Assembly (NCBI RefSeq): GCF_017313785.1
Contig: NZ_JAFLNL010000001.1
Span: 124,001 to 188,000 of the forward strand
Direction of reading: 5' to 3'
From: Flagellimonas aurea
GTDB taxonomy: Bacteria > Bacteroidota > Bacteroidia > Flavobacteriales > Flavobacteriaceae
Length of the DNA stretch: 64,000 nt
Positions within the stretch are counted from its first letter, which is position 1. Every line of letters begins with the position of its first letter. This document shows, one piece after another, positions 16,995 to 25,248 of the stretch. The notes beneath the pieces were generated by a model. That model had not been told where the DNA came from. It saw only the letters and a program-made list of their open reading frames with translations, and did no database searches. Position numbers and translations under genes: made by a program.

Positions 16995-18032
16995 CTAAAT
17001 TTTCAATGTCTTGATAAAATCTGCTATCAAAACTGGTACGGGAAAACCTCCGATTTCTTCCCAAGGTGTTCCTTCCTTTAATATATCAGAAGTTTTTAGG
17101 ATCCAAAATTGTGTATGTAAATGTTGATGTGATAGTTTGTGCACGACTGGTTCATTATTATATAATGACAGAGATTCTGTTTCTGGCACCGTATTATTTT
17201 CATTGATCAAGGGCCGCAATTCTTTGGCCTGAAGCATTCTCTCCGATTCAATCAATGGAAACTGATATAAATTCTGCCAAATCCCTTTTCCAGTCCGTTG
17301 CTCCAAAATGGTATTTCCATCATCATCCAATAAAACCAAATAATTAAAGTAACGATTCCGAATCTTTGTTTTGTTCAAATTAATAGGAAGTTGATCAACT
17401 TTGTTCTCTTGGAGCGCAACACAACTTTCTTGTAGCGGACACAACAAACAATATGGTTTCTTGGGCGCACATTGTATTGCGCCGAACTCCATGATCCCTT
17501 GGTTGTAATCCCGGATGTTCTCCGAATCCATCACTTCACGGGCAAGTTCTTTAAAATATTTGATGCCCTCGGTACTATTAATAGGTATATCAATTCCAAA
17601 GTATCGGGACAAAACACGGTACACATTTCCGTCCACTACGGGTTCTGGAGCATCAAAACAGAAAGATGCTATGGCACTTGCCGTATAATCACCCACTCCT
17701 TTTAACGATTTTAATCCTTTATATGTATCGGGAAATTTTCCGTCAAAATCTTCCACCACCGTTTTTGCCGTAGCGTGCAAATTACGGGCGCGTGAGTAGT
17801 ATCCCAGTCCTTGCCAGAGCTTCAACACCTGTTCCTCGGGGGCATTGGCGAGATCGTGAACGGTAGGAAAAGCTTCCACAAACCTTAAGTAATAAGGCAT
17901 TCCCTGAGCAACACGGGTCTGTTGGAGAATAATTTCCGACAGCCAAACTTTGTAAGGATCACGTGTTTGTCTCCAAGGAAGATCGCGTTGATGCTCATGG
18001 TACCAATTCAGTATTTTCGGGGCAAAAGTCAT
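16995..18032 (-). CDS. mutY: A/G-specific adenine glycosylase MutY
   Basis: 345 residues. The helix-hairpin-helix-GPD glycosylase domain (about 30-190) includes SEIILQQTRVAQG and LKGVGDYTASAIASFCF with VVDGNV (catalytic Asp). The iron-sulfur loop CAPKKPYCLLCPLQESC has the canonical C-x6-C-x2-C-x5-C spacing. A NUDIX-like C-terminal domain that recognises 8-oxoguanine spans about 230-345. It removes adenine mispaired with 8-oxoG. It is divergent from the HU gene and heads the mutY-ssb-gldE-gldD set. Confidence 0.98.
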   Translation of the reverse strand: MTFAPKILNWYHEHQRDLPWRQTRDPYKVWLSEIILQQTRVAQGMPYYLRFVEAFPTVHDLANAPEEQVLKLWQGLGYYSRARNLHATAKTVVEDFDGKFPDTYKGLKSLKGVGDYTASAIASFCFDAPEPVVDGNVYRVLSRYFGIDIPINSTEGIKYFKELAREVMDSENIRDYNQGIMEFGAIQCAPKKPYCLLCPLQESCVALQENKVDQLPINLNKTKIRNRYFNYLVLLDDDGNTILEQRTGKGIWQNLYQFPLIESERMLQAKELRPLINENNTVPETESLSLYNNEPVVHKLSHQHLHTQFWILKTSDILKEGTPWEEIGGFPVPVLIADFIKTLKI

Positions 18033-18113
18033 GCAAGAAAGTAATAAAGCCCAAATGTATCAGTTTATATACTTAAAATTAAAGGGTTAAAGGGAAAGAT
18101 TAATTATAATGTT

Positions 18114-18121
18114 TATATTTG
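18114..18121 (+). promoter_or_regulatory. -7 element of the HU gene promoter
   Basis: TATATTTG is an exact match to TAnnTTTG, ending 35 bases before the ATG at 18157. The upstream stretch is AT-rich without an obvious TTG. It probably drives HU and the following 29-codon gene. Confidence 0.55.
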
Positions 18122-18156
18122 CAAGCCGAAAAAAATTAGAAAATTAATAATACAAA

Positions 18157-18447
18157 ATGACGAAAGCAGATATTGTAACTAGGATCTCGGAGAAACTAGG
18201 TATTGAAAAAGGAGATGTGCAAGCGACAGTGGAATCCTTTATGGAAGAAGTAAAATCATCCTTGGAGAATGGTGATAATGTTTATTTAAGAGGTTTTGGT
18301 AGCTTTATCATCAAGACCAGAGCGGAAAAAACAGGTAGGAATATCTCAAAGAACACTACCATTAAAATTCCTGCACACAATATCCCTGCATTCAAGCCAG
18401 CCAAAGTTTTTGTGGAAGGCGTAAAAACTAATGTACAAGTAAAATAA
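18157..18447 (+). CDS. HU family DNA-binding protein
   Basis: 96 residues, the normal HU/IHF length. It contains the helical dimerisation part MTKADIVTRISEKLGIEKGDV, the GFGSFIIKTRAEKTGRN signature and the DNA-contacting arm IPAHNIPAFKPAK. It is a nucleoid protein that bends DNA as a dimer. The next small gene starts 29 bases after its stop, and RNase E/G follows; HU next to rng is a recurrent order in this phylum. Confidence 0.96.
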   Translation: MTKADIVTRISEKLGIEKGDVQATVESFMEEVKSSLENGDNVYLRGFGSFIIKTRAEKTGRNISKNTTIKIPAHNIPAFKPAKVFVEGVKTNVQVK

Positions 18448-18476
18448 TATAATTAACAACACTAAAGCAAGAGCAT

Positions 18477-18566
18477 ATGCCGAGTGGAAAGAAAAGAAAA
18501 AGACATAAGGTAGCCACGCACAAGCGTAAGAAGCGCAGAAGAGCTAACCGACACAAGAAAAAGTAG
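18477..18566 (+). CDS. 29-residue very basic protein, candidate ribosomal protein
   Basis: An ATG at 18477 opens 29 codons closed by TAG at 18564-18566. The product begins MPSGKKRKRHKVATHKRKKR and is almost entirely Lys, Arg and His, with no acidic residue. Composition and length resemble the smallest ribosomal proteins (bL34, bL36, THX). Flavobacterial ribosomes are known to carry one extra small protein, called bL38; whether this gene is that protein I cannot tell from sequence alone. It lies between HU and RNase E/G, and its stop codon sits inside a terminator stem, which argues for a real, separately ended gene. Confidence 0.75.
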   Translation: MPSGKKRKRHKVATHKRKKRRRANRHKKK

Positions 18567-18586
18567 TTGTTTCAACTACTTTTTCG
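18557..18586 (+). terminator. Terminator overlapping the end of the 29-codon gene
   Basis: A perfect 9-bp stem, aagtagttg (18561-18569) / caactactt (18573-18581), with a three-base loop is followed by TTTT. The TAG stop codon is part of the 5' arm, and the AAG-rich last codons supply the upstream A-run. Confidence 0.85.
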
Positions 18587-18600
18587 TTTTACCCTATTAC

Positions 18601-18613
18601 GTTCTTTGACATA
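18601..18613 (+). promoter_or_regulatory. boxA-like motif in the RNase E/G leader
   Basis: GTTCTTTGACATA resembles the boxA antitermination element of rRNA leaders (E. coli TGCTCTTTAACA) and, from memory, the leader sequence common before Bacteroidota 16S genes. It starts 118 bases before the RNase E/G start codon, after the terminator of the previous gene. Confidence 0.4.
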
Positions 18614-18634
18614 GAGATTCAAGAAACGAATTTC

Positions 18635-18704
18635 AATCGGTCCGAAAAATGGCCGATTCCATATATTGTTTAATCATTTATCCCGAAATTCATGCGGGAT
18701 AAAT
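18635..18704 (+). promoter_or_regulatory. Two hairpins in the RNase E/G 5' leader
   Basis: Hairpin 1 is aatcgg(t)cc / ggccgatt (18635-18658) with one bulged T. Hairpin 2 is a perfect 10-bp stem, atttatcccg / cgggataaat (18676-18685 and 18695-18704), with a nine-base loop, ending 14 bases before the GTG start. RNase E in E. coli controls its own message through leader stem-loops, so autoregulation is plausible here but unproven. Confidence 0.55.
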
Positions 18705-18718
18705 AAAAATCGATTCAG

Positions 18719-20269
18719 GTGAATAGAGAATTAATCGTAAGATCTACGCCAGAAGCAGTCGATTTTGCCTTACTAAAGGATGGAAAACTAGTAGAATTAC
18801 ACAAAGAAGAGGACAACAACAACTTTTCCGTAGGGGACATCTTCCTAGCCAAGATAAGAAAACCCGTTACAGGCCTAAATGCAGCATTTGTCAATGTAGG
18901 TTATGAAAAAGATGCGTTCCTGCACTACCATGACCTGGGCCCGCAGCTGTCCTCCATGTTGAAATTCATTAAAAAAGCTAGAACAGGGAAGTTAAAAGAT
19001 TATTCCCTTAGAAATTTTCCGTTTGAGAAAGACATTGACAAGAATGGCAGCATCAACGATGTGTTGAAGGCCAATCAGTCATTACTGGTACAAATAGTAA
19101 AAGAACCCATATCAACAAAGGGACCAAGAATCAGCTCCGAGCTTTCCATAGCAGGACGTTACTTGGTTATGGTCCCTTTTTCCGATAGAGTCTCGGTATC
19201 CCAAAAAATAGCGAGCAAAGAGGAAAAAGACCGTCTTATCAGGCTTGTAAAAAGTATAAAGCCTAAAGGATTTGGAGTAATCATACGTACCGTAGCAGAA
19301 GGCAAAAAAGTTGCTGAACTGGACAAAGATCTTCAGAACTTGTTTTCCAAATGGACAAACATGTGCAAAAAACTGCACAAAGCGCCCCATCCATCCAAAG
19401 TATTGGTGGAATTGAACAGGGCATCATCCATCCTTAGGGATGTTTTCAACGATTCCTTTACCGGAATACATATCGATGAAGAAACACTCTACAACCAAAT
19501 CAAGGATTATTTGCACGAGATTGCACCAGAAAAAGAATCCATTGTGAAGTTGTACACCGGTCCGGCCCCTATTTTTGAGAAATTTGGGATAGAGCGTCAA
19601 ATCAAGACATCTTTTGGCCGAACAGCATCCATGAGCCGCGGGGCTTACCTTGTAATCGAGCATACCGAAGCTTTGCACGTTATTGATGTAAACAGTGGCA
19701 ATCGCTCCAACAAGGCAAAAAACCAAGAAGATACCGCACTTGAGGTCAACCTATTGGCCGCAACCGAAATTGCCAGGCAATTACGATTGCGCGATATGGG
19801 AGGGATTATTGTGGTAGATTTTATTGATATGACCAAAGGTGACCACAGACGCAAATTGTTTGACCACCTACGCGACGAAATGAAGGACGACCGGGCCAAA
19901 CATAAGATTTTGCCCCCCAGTAAATTTGGTCTTGTCCAAATTACAAGACAAAGGGTCCGTCCGGAAATGAACATCAAAACTAGCGAGGAAAATCCGAATC
20001 TTTCGGGTGCCGAGGTAGAAGCACCGATTGTCTTGATCGACAAGATTCAAGTAGATTTGGAGCGTATCCTTAAGCGAAACCAAAAAATGAACGGAATTGT
20101 CCTAAACATACATCCGTTTATTGCGGCTTACCTTACCAAAGGATTCCCTTCAATTCGTTCCAAGTGGTTTAAAACCCATAAAAAATGGGTCAAAATACAA
20201 CCTAGGGACGCATACAAATACCTTGAATATAGCTTTAAGGACAAAGACGGTAAGAAAATTCAAATATAG
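18719..20269 (+). CDS. rng: Ribonuclease E/G family endoribonuclease
   Basis: 516 residues with a GTG start at 18719, which fits the conserved N-terminus (NRELIVRSTPEAVDFALL). An S1-like domain (about 35-125, GDIFLAKIRKPVTGLNAAFVNVG) leads into the catalytic core with the metal-binding aspartates in HVIDVNSGN and GGIIVVDFIDM. The product processes rRNA precursors and initiates mRNA decay. The Cys pair (CPxC) that forms the zinc link in E. coli RNase E and G is not visible after RQRVRPEMNIKT. The leader is structured, and a strong terminator follows before recX. Confidence 0.95.
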   Translation: MNRELIVRSTPEAVDFALLKDGKLVELHKEEDNNNFSVGDIFLAKIRKPVTGLNAAFVNVGYEKDAFLHYHDLGPQLSSMLKFIKKARTGKLKDYSLRNFPFEKDIDKNGSINDVLKANQSLLVQIVKEPISTKGPRISSELSIAGRYLVMVPFSDRVSVSQKIASKEEKDRLIRLVKSIKPKGFGVIIRTVAEGKKVAELDKDLQNLFSKWTNMCKKLHKAPHPSKVLVELNRASSILRDVFNDSFTGIHIDEETLYNQIKDYLHEIAPEKESIVKLYTGPAPIFEKFGIERQIKTSFGRTASMSRGAYLVIEHTEALHVIDVNSGNRSNKAKNQEDTALEVNLLAATEIARQLRLRDMGGIIVVDFIDMTKGDHRRKLFDHLRDEMKDDRAKHKILPPSKFGLVQITRQRVRPEMNIKTSEENPNLSGAEVEAPIVLIDKIQVDLERILKRNQKMNGIVLNIHPFIAAYLTKGFPSIRSKWFKTHKKWVKIQPRDAYKYLEYSFKDKDGKKIQI

Positions 20270-20272
20270 TTA

Positions 20273-20305
20273 GAAGCGACTCCAGAAATGGGGTCGCTTT
20301 TTTTG
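20273..20305 (+). terminator. Terminator after RNase E/G
   Basis: Stem aagcgac-t-cc / gg-g-gtcgctt, with one T-G wobble and a six-base loop, is followed by a T-rich run ending at about 20305. Confidence 0.88.
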
Positions 20306-20324
20306 TTTTATGTACTTTTGAAAT

Positions 20325-20798
20325 ATGGATCATACCAAAAGCCACACCTTGGACGAAGCTACCAAAAAGATGGAAAGCTACTGCGCTTACCAAGAGCGCT
20401 GCCATAAAGAGGTATTGGAAAAATTAAAAGGTATGAACATGATCCCAGAAGCCATCGACCATATATTGGGCCACCTGATTCAAGAGAACTACCTCAACGA
20501 AGAGCGCTTTGCCAAGGCATTTGCGCGTGGCAAATTCAGTATTAAAAAATGGGGAACCAATAGGATTATTAGAGAATTGAAGTTTCGCGATATCTCAGTT
20601 TACAACATCAAAAGTGCATTGGCAGAAATACAAAATGAAGATTACCTAACAACTTTTGACGAGCTTGCTAAAAAAAGATTGGGCCAAATCACAGAAAAAA
20701 ACCCGTTAAAGAGAAAGAAGAAATTAGCGGACTACCTGCTTTACCGAGGCTGGGAAAGTCATTTGGTCTACGAAAAAGTGGGCGAACTTATCAAATAA
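20325..20798 (+). CDS. recX: RecX family regulatory protein
   Basis: 157 residues, built of three repeated three-helix units as in RecX: ESYCAYQERCHKEVLEKL (about 17-35), LIQENYLNEERFAKAFARGK (about 50-70) and the C-terminal YLLYRGWESHLVYEKV. RecX binds RecA filaments and limits strand exchange. recA is not nearby. The gene follows the rng terminator and converges with the JmjC/cupin gene, one base between the stops. Confidence 0.93.
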   Translation: MDHTKSHTLDEATKKMESYCAYQERCHKEVLEKLKGMNMIPEAIDHILGHLIQENYLNEERFAKAFARGKFSIKKWGTNRIIRELKFRDISVYNIKSALAEIQNEDYLTTFDELAKKRLGQITEKNPLKRKKKLADYLLYRGWESHLVYEKVGELIK

Positions 20799-20799
20799 A

Positions 20800-21669
20800 T
20801 CACTCCTGCAGCAATAGCTTCTGCGTGCGTTCCACTGCTTTTTCATTCTTCCAGTCAATCCATTCTTGACCTTTGAGCTTGCGCATCAAATTATCAAAAT
20901 GCCGCATCACGAAGATATTGTAGACGGCCTGTCCAAAATTCTTGGGCTTTCTGGGAATCGACCTCAGACTCATGGAAAATCCAGGTGTGATATATTTCAT
21001 ATGGTGCCAATACCCTTCGGGTATATAGAGCACATTACCGTGTTCCAGGTTCGTCACATGACCTTTGGCATGTTTCAAGGCTGGCCATTTTTTAATATCA
21101 GGGTCGGCAAAATCGATATCTTCACGCGTAATCAGGGAGTGCGGAATCTTGTACAAAAATTTTGTTTCGGATTGCGAATAAAGGATGCACTGCTTTTTTC
21201 CTTCAAAATGAAAATGGAAAATATTGGCCAAGTCAATGTCATAATGCATAAAAGTGTAGGAATCCTCACCACCAAAAAAGAGCATCGGTAAACCTTTCAT
21301 CAACCGAAGTCCAAAGTCTGGATACGAAAAGTCTTTTTGGAGTTCTGGGACTTCCTTTAAAATGTTCCAAAGAAAAATACGGTATTTGGTAGGACCACTT
21401 TTTAGAAGCTCCACATAGTCGGCCATCTTCATTTTGGCATGTGGCTCGTTGAATCCTTCATCGTGTTTTACCGGACGATCATCGTACAAGGGTACTTCTT
21501 TGTCCCCGGCAATCTCTTTCATATAATCCAAGTTCCATTTGGAATACGCCGGCCAATCCTCAATAAAGCGCTCGATTACAACGGGCTTTTGGGGCTTGAA
21601 ATATTTTTGGATAAACTCTCTCTTCGAAAGGGTCTTCTCCCGAGGTATTTGTTCAAGGTTCAGCTTCAA
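20800..21669 (-). CDS. Cupin-like / JmjC-domain iron(II) 2-oxoglutarate-type oxygenase
   Basis: 289 residues. The N-terminal part (PVVIERFIEDWPAYSKWN) is typical of cupin_8/JmjC proteins. The iron facial triad is visible as H142-Y-D144 in FMHYDIDLANIFHFHF and the distal H222 in PEGYWHHMKY, with the preceding LEHGNVLYIPEGYWH. Relatives hydroxylate protein or tRNA residues using 2-oxoglutarate; the target here is unknown. It is a single gene, convergent with recX, 108 bases downstream of the BtuB-like receptor stop region. I am confident of the fold and ligands, not of the substrate. Confidence 0.88.
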   Translation of the reverse strand: MKLNLEQIPREKTLSKREFIQKYFKPQKPVVIERFIEDWPAYSKWNLDYMKEIAGDKEVPLYDDRPVKHDEGFNEPHAKMKMADYVELLKSGPTKYRIFLWNILKEVPELQKDFSYPDFGLRLMKGLPMLFFGGEDSYTFMHYDIDLANIFHFHFEGKKQCILYSQSETKFLYKIPHSLITREDIDFADPDIKKWPALKHAKGHVTNLEHGNVLYIPEGYWHHMKYITPGFSMSLRSIPRKPKNFGQAVYNIFVMRHFDNLMRKLKGQEWIDWKNEKAVERTQKLLLQE

Positions 21670-21777
21670 AATTTCAAGGAATTTGAAATCGCTAAATTAC
21701 TAAAACGTTTTTAAATGTTTACGACATCTATTCCTTGGAAACCCGTTTGCCTTTTTCTTAGGCTGCTTCGTTTTGCT

Positions 21778-23607
21778 CTATTTAAAACTATATCGCAAAC
21801 CAAATAGAACATTACTGGGCGGCATAGGTATAAAGCCGGACTCTATGTAATCTGAATCGAAAATATTATTTGCGCTAATGGTAAACTCTGCCTGTTTTAC
21901 TTTTATAGCCAATGATGCATCCCAAACATTATATGTTTGTCCCGTAGTTCGCTCTGCATATTTGTAAATTATATTCTGACGTACATTTTTGAACAATTGC
22001 GTACTTAATCGTGTGGTGTATTGGTGCTTGAGCGTATTTAAAGAGTATCGTGACAATTCTTCATTCTGATCTAAAATATTGTCATCCAAAAATGCATAGC
22101 CAACGCTTAATGTTTGGGTATAGTCCTTAAATCTAAAATTATAAGCAGCGTCCAACTCCAAACCTTTGGTGTTTACTTCCGTAATGTTCGTTGCTACAAA
22201 AACATCTTCAGAGACATCGTTTCTGATAAAATCGATAAGGTTGTCCGCATCCCTATTAAAAACGGCAACACTGGCATTAAATTTAGGAGAGGTGTATTTT
22301 AACCCCAATTCCTGTGCAAAAGCTTCTTCCGGCTCCAAATCTTCGTTACCACTGGTAACAGGGTCGTTATAGAACAAATCTGTATAAGTCGGTATGCGGT
22401 ACGTATAACCAATATTACCATATACTTTAAAAGTATTGGTAAGATCATAACCTATATCCAATCCAGGGAATGCTCTAAACTTAAAGTCAGAAAAGTAAGT
22501 TAGCGCCACACCTGGAGTAATATCCAGTTTGTTGTCTGCAATGCTAAAACGATGTTCCAAAAACACATTGGACATAAAACGGCTTCGGTCACCCAAGTTG
22601 TTACTTCTAAGGTATATTTCAGAAAGCTCTACCCCGAATCCCGTAATCCCCAATTTAGAGGCATAAGAAGCATTGGTTTCTACCCCAACCTTGTTGGAAA
22701 TATGCATGTTCCTATAAAAACCAGGCTCATTTCTCCGTAATAGAAATAAATCTTGATTACGTTTCCAATAGATCCTTGGCTGTATTTTCAGCTTGTTTTT
22801 CTTAAAGGTGGTAGAAAAGGCCAATAGGCTGTTTTGGGTTTCTTCGTACTCGTTAAACGTAGGATTGGCGGTATAAAAGTTCTCAGCCCCAAAGTTGCGC
22901 TCCAAGAAAGTTGCTGTCATTTCAATAGGCTGTACATTTTTATTGAAAATGCTTTTTAAAAAGTAATTGCCATTATCGTAATCCGAGTTATTTCTATACC
23001 CTTCAGACGTCATCCTTCCCACATGTACGATATGAGACGAGTTTTCCTTATCCACACCAGCGGTAACGCTACCATTTAATTGTCCAAAAGATCCCGCTTC
23101 TACGTTTAAGGAAACGGAATTGTTCAAATTCTTCTTTGTGATGATATTGATGGCCCCAGCAAATGCGTTTTGTCCAAAAACCCGTGCTGCGGGGCCTTTT
23201 ATAATTTCTATTCTTTCTATAACCTCCAAGGGCAAAGCTGCATTCATGGTATGGTGACCCGTTTGCGCATCGTCCATTTTAACGCCATCTATTAATACTA
23301 GGGTTTGGTCAAAACCACCTCCCCTTATATACAAATCTGCTTGGCTACCACCTGTACCGCGTCTTCTAATATCCACCCCGGCAACTTGTTGCAATAAATC
23401 CGCAACATTGACCGCTGCACTATTTTTAATATCACTTGAGGTTATTATGTTTATGGTTCTAGAATTTTCCTTAAATGGAAGGTTTATCCGGTTTGCGGTT
23501 ACTACAACTTCGCTTAACGAATCTACCTTAACAGCGTCGTCTTGTTGAGCTTGTAGTTGAAAAGCACCGGCTATTAAAATCGTAGAAAATAAAATCGATT
23601 TCTTCAT
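21778..23607 (-). CDS. TonB-dependent receptor, BtuB-like
   Basis: 609 residues, a compact receptor without a carboxypeptidase-like domain. A signal peptide (about 1-21), a TonB box region (DSLSEVVVTANR), a plug (about 45-155, with VADLLQQVAGVDIRRRGTGG and IERIEIIKGPAARVFGQNAFAGAINI) and a 22-strand-type barrel ending VLFGLRYSFK are recognisable. Length and plug resemble BtuB and small-cofactor receptors. No cobalamin riboswitch fits in the 95-base upstream gap. It is divergent from a MocR-type regulator with shared direct repeats between them, so a vitamin-like ligand sensed by that regulator is my inference. Confidence 0.9.
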   Translation of the reverse strand: MKKSILFSTILIAGAFQLQAQQDDAVKVDSLSEVVVTANRINLPFKENSRTINIITSSDIKNSAAVNVADLLQQVAGVDIRRRGTGGSQADLYIRGGGFDQTLVLIDGVKMDDAQTGHHTMNAALPLEVIERIEIIKGPAARVFGQNAFAGAINIITKKNLNNSVSLNVEAGSFGQLNGSVTAGVDKENSSHIVHVGRMTSEGYRNNSDYDNGNYFLKSIFNKNVQPIEMTATFLERNFGAENFYTANPTFNEYEETQNSLLAFSTTFKKNKLKIQPRIYWKRNQDLFLLRRNEPGFYRNMHISNKVGVETNASYASKLGITGFGVELSEIYLRSNNLGDRSRFMSNVFLEHRFSIADNKLDITPGVALTYFSDFKFRAFPGLDIGYDLTNTFKVYGNIGYTYRIPTYTDLFYNDPVTSGNEDLEPEEAFAQELGLKYTSPKFNASVAVFNRDADNLIDFIRNDVSEDVFVATNITEVNTKGLELDAAYNFRFKDYTQTLSVGYAFLDDNILDQNEELSRYSLNTLKHQYTTRLSTQLFKNVRQNIIYKYAERTTGQTYNVWDASLAIKVKQAEFTISANNIFDSDYIESGFIPMPPSNVLFGLRYSFK

Positions 23608-23656
23608 TATCTGAACTTGTAATGTAAGTTTTTAGGTCATTTAAATTAATACTGCA

Positions 23657-23719
23657 AAAGTCCTAACTTTCCGGACGATTAAACTAGTCCGCTTTTAAAA
23701 CAATGAATAGTCCGGTTTT
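23657..23719. promoter_or_regulatory. Candidate MocR operator repeats between divergent genes
   Basis: TAGTCCGCTTTT (23685-23696) and TAGTCCGGTTTT (23708-23719) are near-identical direct repeats 23 bases apart. A shorter AGTCC lies at 23659-23663, and an inverted CCGGAC at 23671-23676. Direct repeats at about this spacing are the usual operator form for MocR/PdxR-type regulators. The second full copy overlaps the start of the regulator gene. Confidence 0.5.
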
Positions 23720-25199
23720 TGATTTGTTGGTCCAGCTAGTATCCATAGACAAGTCTATTGTACAGCCCGTATATGTGCAAGTGGCACAGCAAATCATGAA
23801 CGCCATACAACGAGGCTATCTGGAAAAAGGCAGTAAATTGCCCGGAACACGGGTTTTAAGTGAGTTATTGAACGTCCACCGCAATACTGCCGTGGCCATC
23901 TATGATGAATTGGCCTCCCAAGGATGGGTAAACATTATTCCCAATAAAGGAACTTTTGTGGTGGTTCCCGAAGGTTCCAATCTAAAAATTAAGGCAAGTA
24001 CGCAGCACATCAATCAGGCATACGAGTATCCAAAAAGTCCAGGATTCCCGTTTCAGCAATCTTTTCACCTAGCATCGACCAAGGAAGAAACCACTTCCAA
24101 ATATGCTATAAGTGATGGTAGGCCCGATTTACGTTTACAACCCGTGCATCAATTTTCCAGATGGTACAGCGCTGCAATGAAACGAAAGCCACTCATCAAC
24201 AAATGGAACGGAACCAGTGCTTTAACCCCTTCCTTTTTTAGCACGCAATTTTGCAATTACCTAAATGCCACACGAGGATTTCATATAAAACCAACCAATT
24301 TATTAAATACACGTAGTACGGAAATGAGCCTATACATCGTTTCACAGGTGCTCATTAATCCTGGTGATTTGGTGCTGGTCGGACAACTGAGCAATTATGT
24401 GGCCAATATGATATTTCAGCAAGCAGGGGCAAAAATAAAAACCGTGCCCGTAGATGACGAAGGTTTGGCTATTGGATACATAAATGAACATTTTATACAT
24501 GAGAACATTCGTTGCATATATATTTGCTCCAACAGAGACTATCCAACAACAATACCTTTAAGCACCAAAAGAAGGTTGCAGTTACTGCAATTGGCCAAAA
24601 CCCATGGTTTTGCCATAATCGAGGACGATTTTGACCATGACTTTCAGTTTGAAGGATCTTCCATGTTACCTATGGCCAGTGCAGATGCCGATGGAAACGT
24701 TATCTATTTGGGAAAATTGGGTCAGTCTTTATTTCCGAGTTTTCATACGGGTTTTGTCGTGGCTCCAGAACAGGTGATTACCGAAGCCAATAATTATTTA
24801 CAATTATTGGATACCCAGGGAGATTTAATACAGGAACAAATGCTTTCTGAATTGATATCCGAAGGCGAAATATATCGGCTCAAGAAAAAAAATATTGTTA
24901 CCTACAAACAACGTAGAGATGCTTTATGCACTTTATTAAATCAGCACTTTGCCAATATCCTTGATTGGCAAATACCCTCTGGAGGGCTTGCCATGTGGTT
25001 ACGGTTTAAAAATCCTATATCCTTGGTAAAACTAGCCGAAGAAGCTGAAAAACTTGATTTATTCCTGCCCAAAACCATTCTCTATCAAAATAAAAATACC
25101 TGTGCCATACGTTTTGGTTATGGGCATTTAAACGAAGAAGAACTTAAAATTGTAATTGAAAAGTTACAACAAGCGTACCTACAGTTGGTAGCTGTTTAA
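23703..25199 (+). CDS. MocR-type GntR regulator with degenerate aminotransferase domain
   Basis: 498 residues. The N-terminal GntR winged helix (about 18-85, PVYVQVAQQIMNAIQRGYL, LPGTRVLSELLNVHRNTAV) is followed by a fold-type I aminotransferase-like domain (about 130-495). In MocR proteins the PLP lysine sits in a Ser-Lys pair before LFP; here that stretch reads YLGKLGQSLFPSFHTGF, so the position is Q341 and a Lys lies three residues earlier (K338). The following Arg is His, and the substrate-side stretch reads SNRDYPTTI instead of the usual HQFPTG. D308/D309/D311 (EDDFDHDF) are kept. It faces a BtuB-like receptor gene. DNA binding is likely; PLP binding by Schiff base is doubtful. Confidence 0.9.
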   Translation: MNSPVFDLLVQLVSIDKSIVQPVYVQVAQQIMNAIQRGYLEKGSKLPGTRVLSELLNVHRNTAVAIYDELASQGWVNIIPNKGTFVVVPEGSNLKIKASTQHINQAYEYPKSPGFPFQQSFHLASTKEETTSKYAISDGRPDLRLQPVHQFSRWYSAAMKRKPLINKWNGTSALTPSFFSTQFCNYLNATRGFHIKPTNLLNTRSTEMSLYIVSQVLINPGDLVLVGQLSNYVANMIFQQAGAKIKTVPVDDEGLAIGYINEHFIHENIRCIYICSNRDYPTTIPLSTKRRLQLLQLAKTHGFAIIEDDFDHDFQFEGSSMLPMASADADGNVIYLGKLGQSLFPSFHTGFVVAPEQVITEANNYLQLLDTQGDLIQEQMLSELISEGEIYRLKKKNIVTYKQRRDALCTLLNQHFANILDWQIPSGGLAMWLRFKNPISLVKLAEEAEKLDLFLPKTILYQNKNTCAIRFGYGHLNEEELKIVIEKLQQAYLQLVAV

Positions 25200-25248
25200 C
25201 CATTCAAATTTATCTATATTGCAAAGATGATAAAAGCTGAATACCGCC

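Noticed and set aside
23608-23702. Cobalamin riboswitch upstream of the BtuB-like receptor
   Set aside because: The gap is only 95 bases and shows direct repeats, not B12-box-like or multi-stem riboswitch structure.
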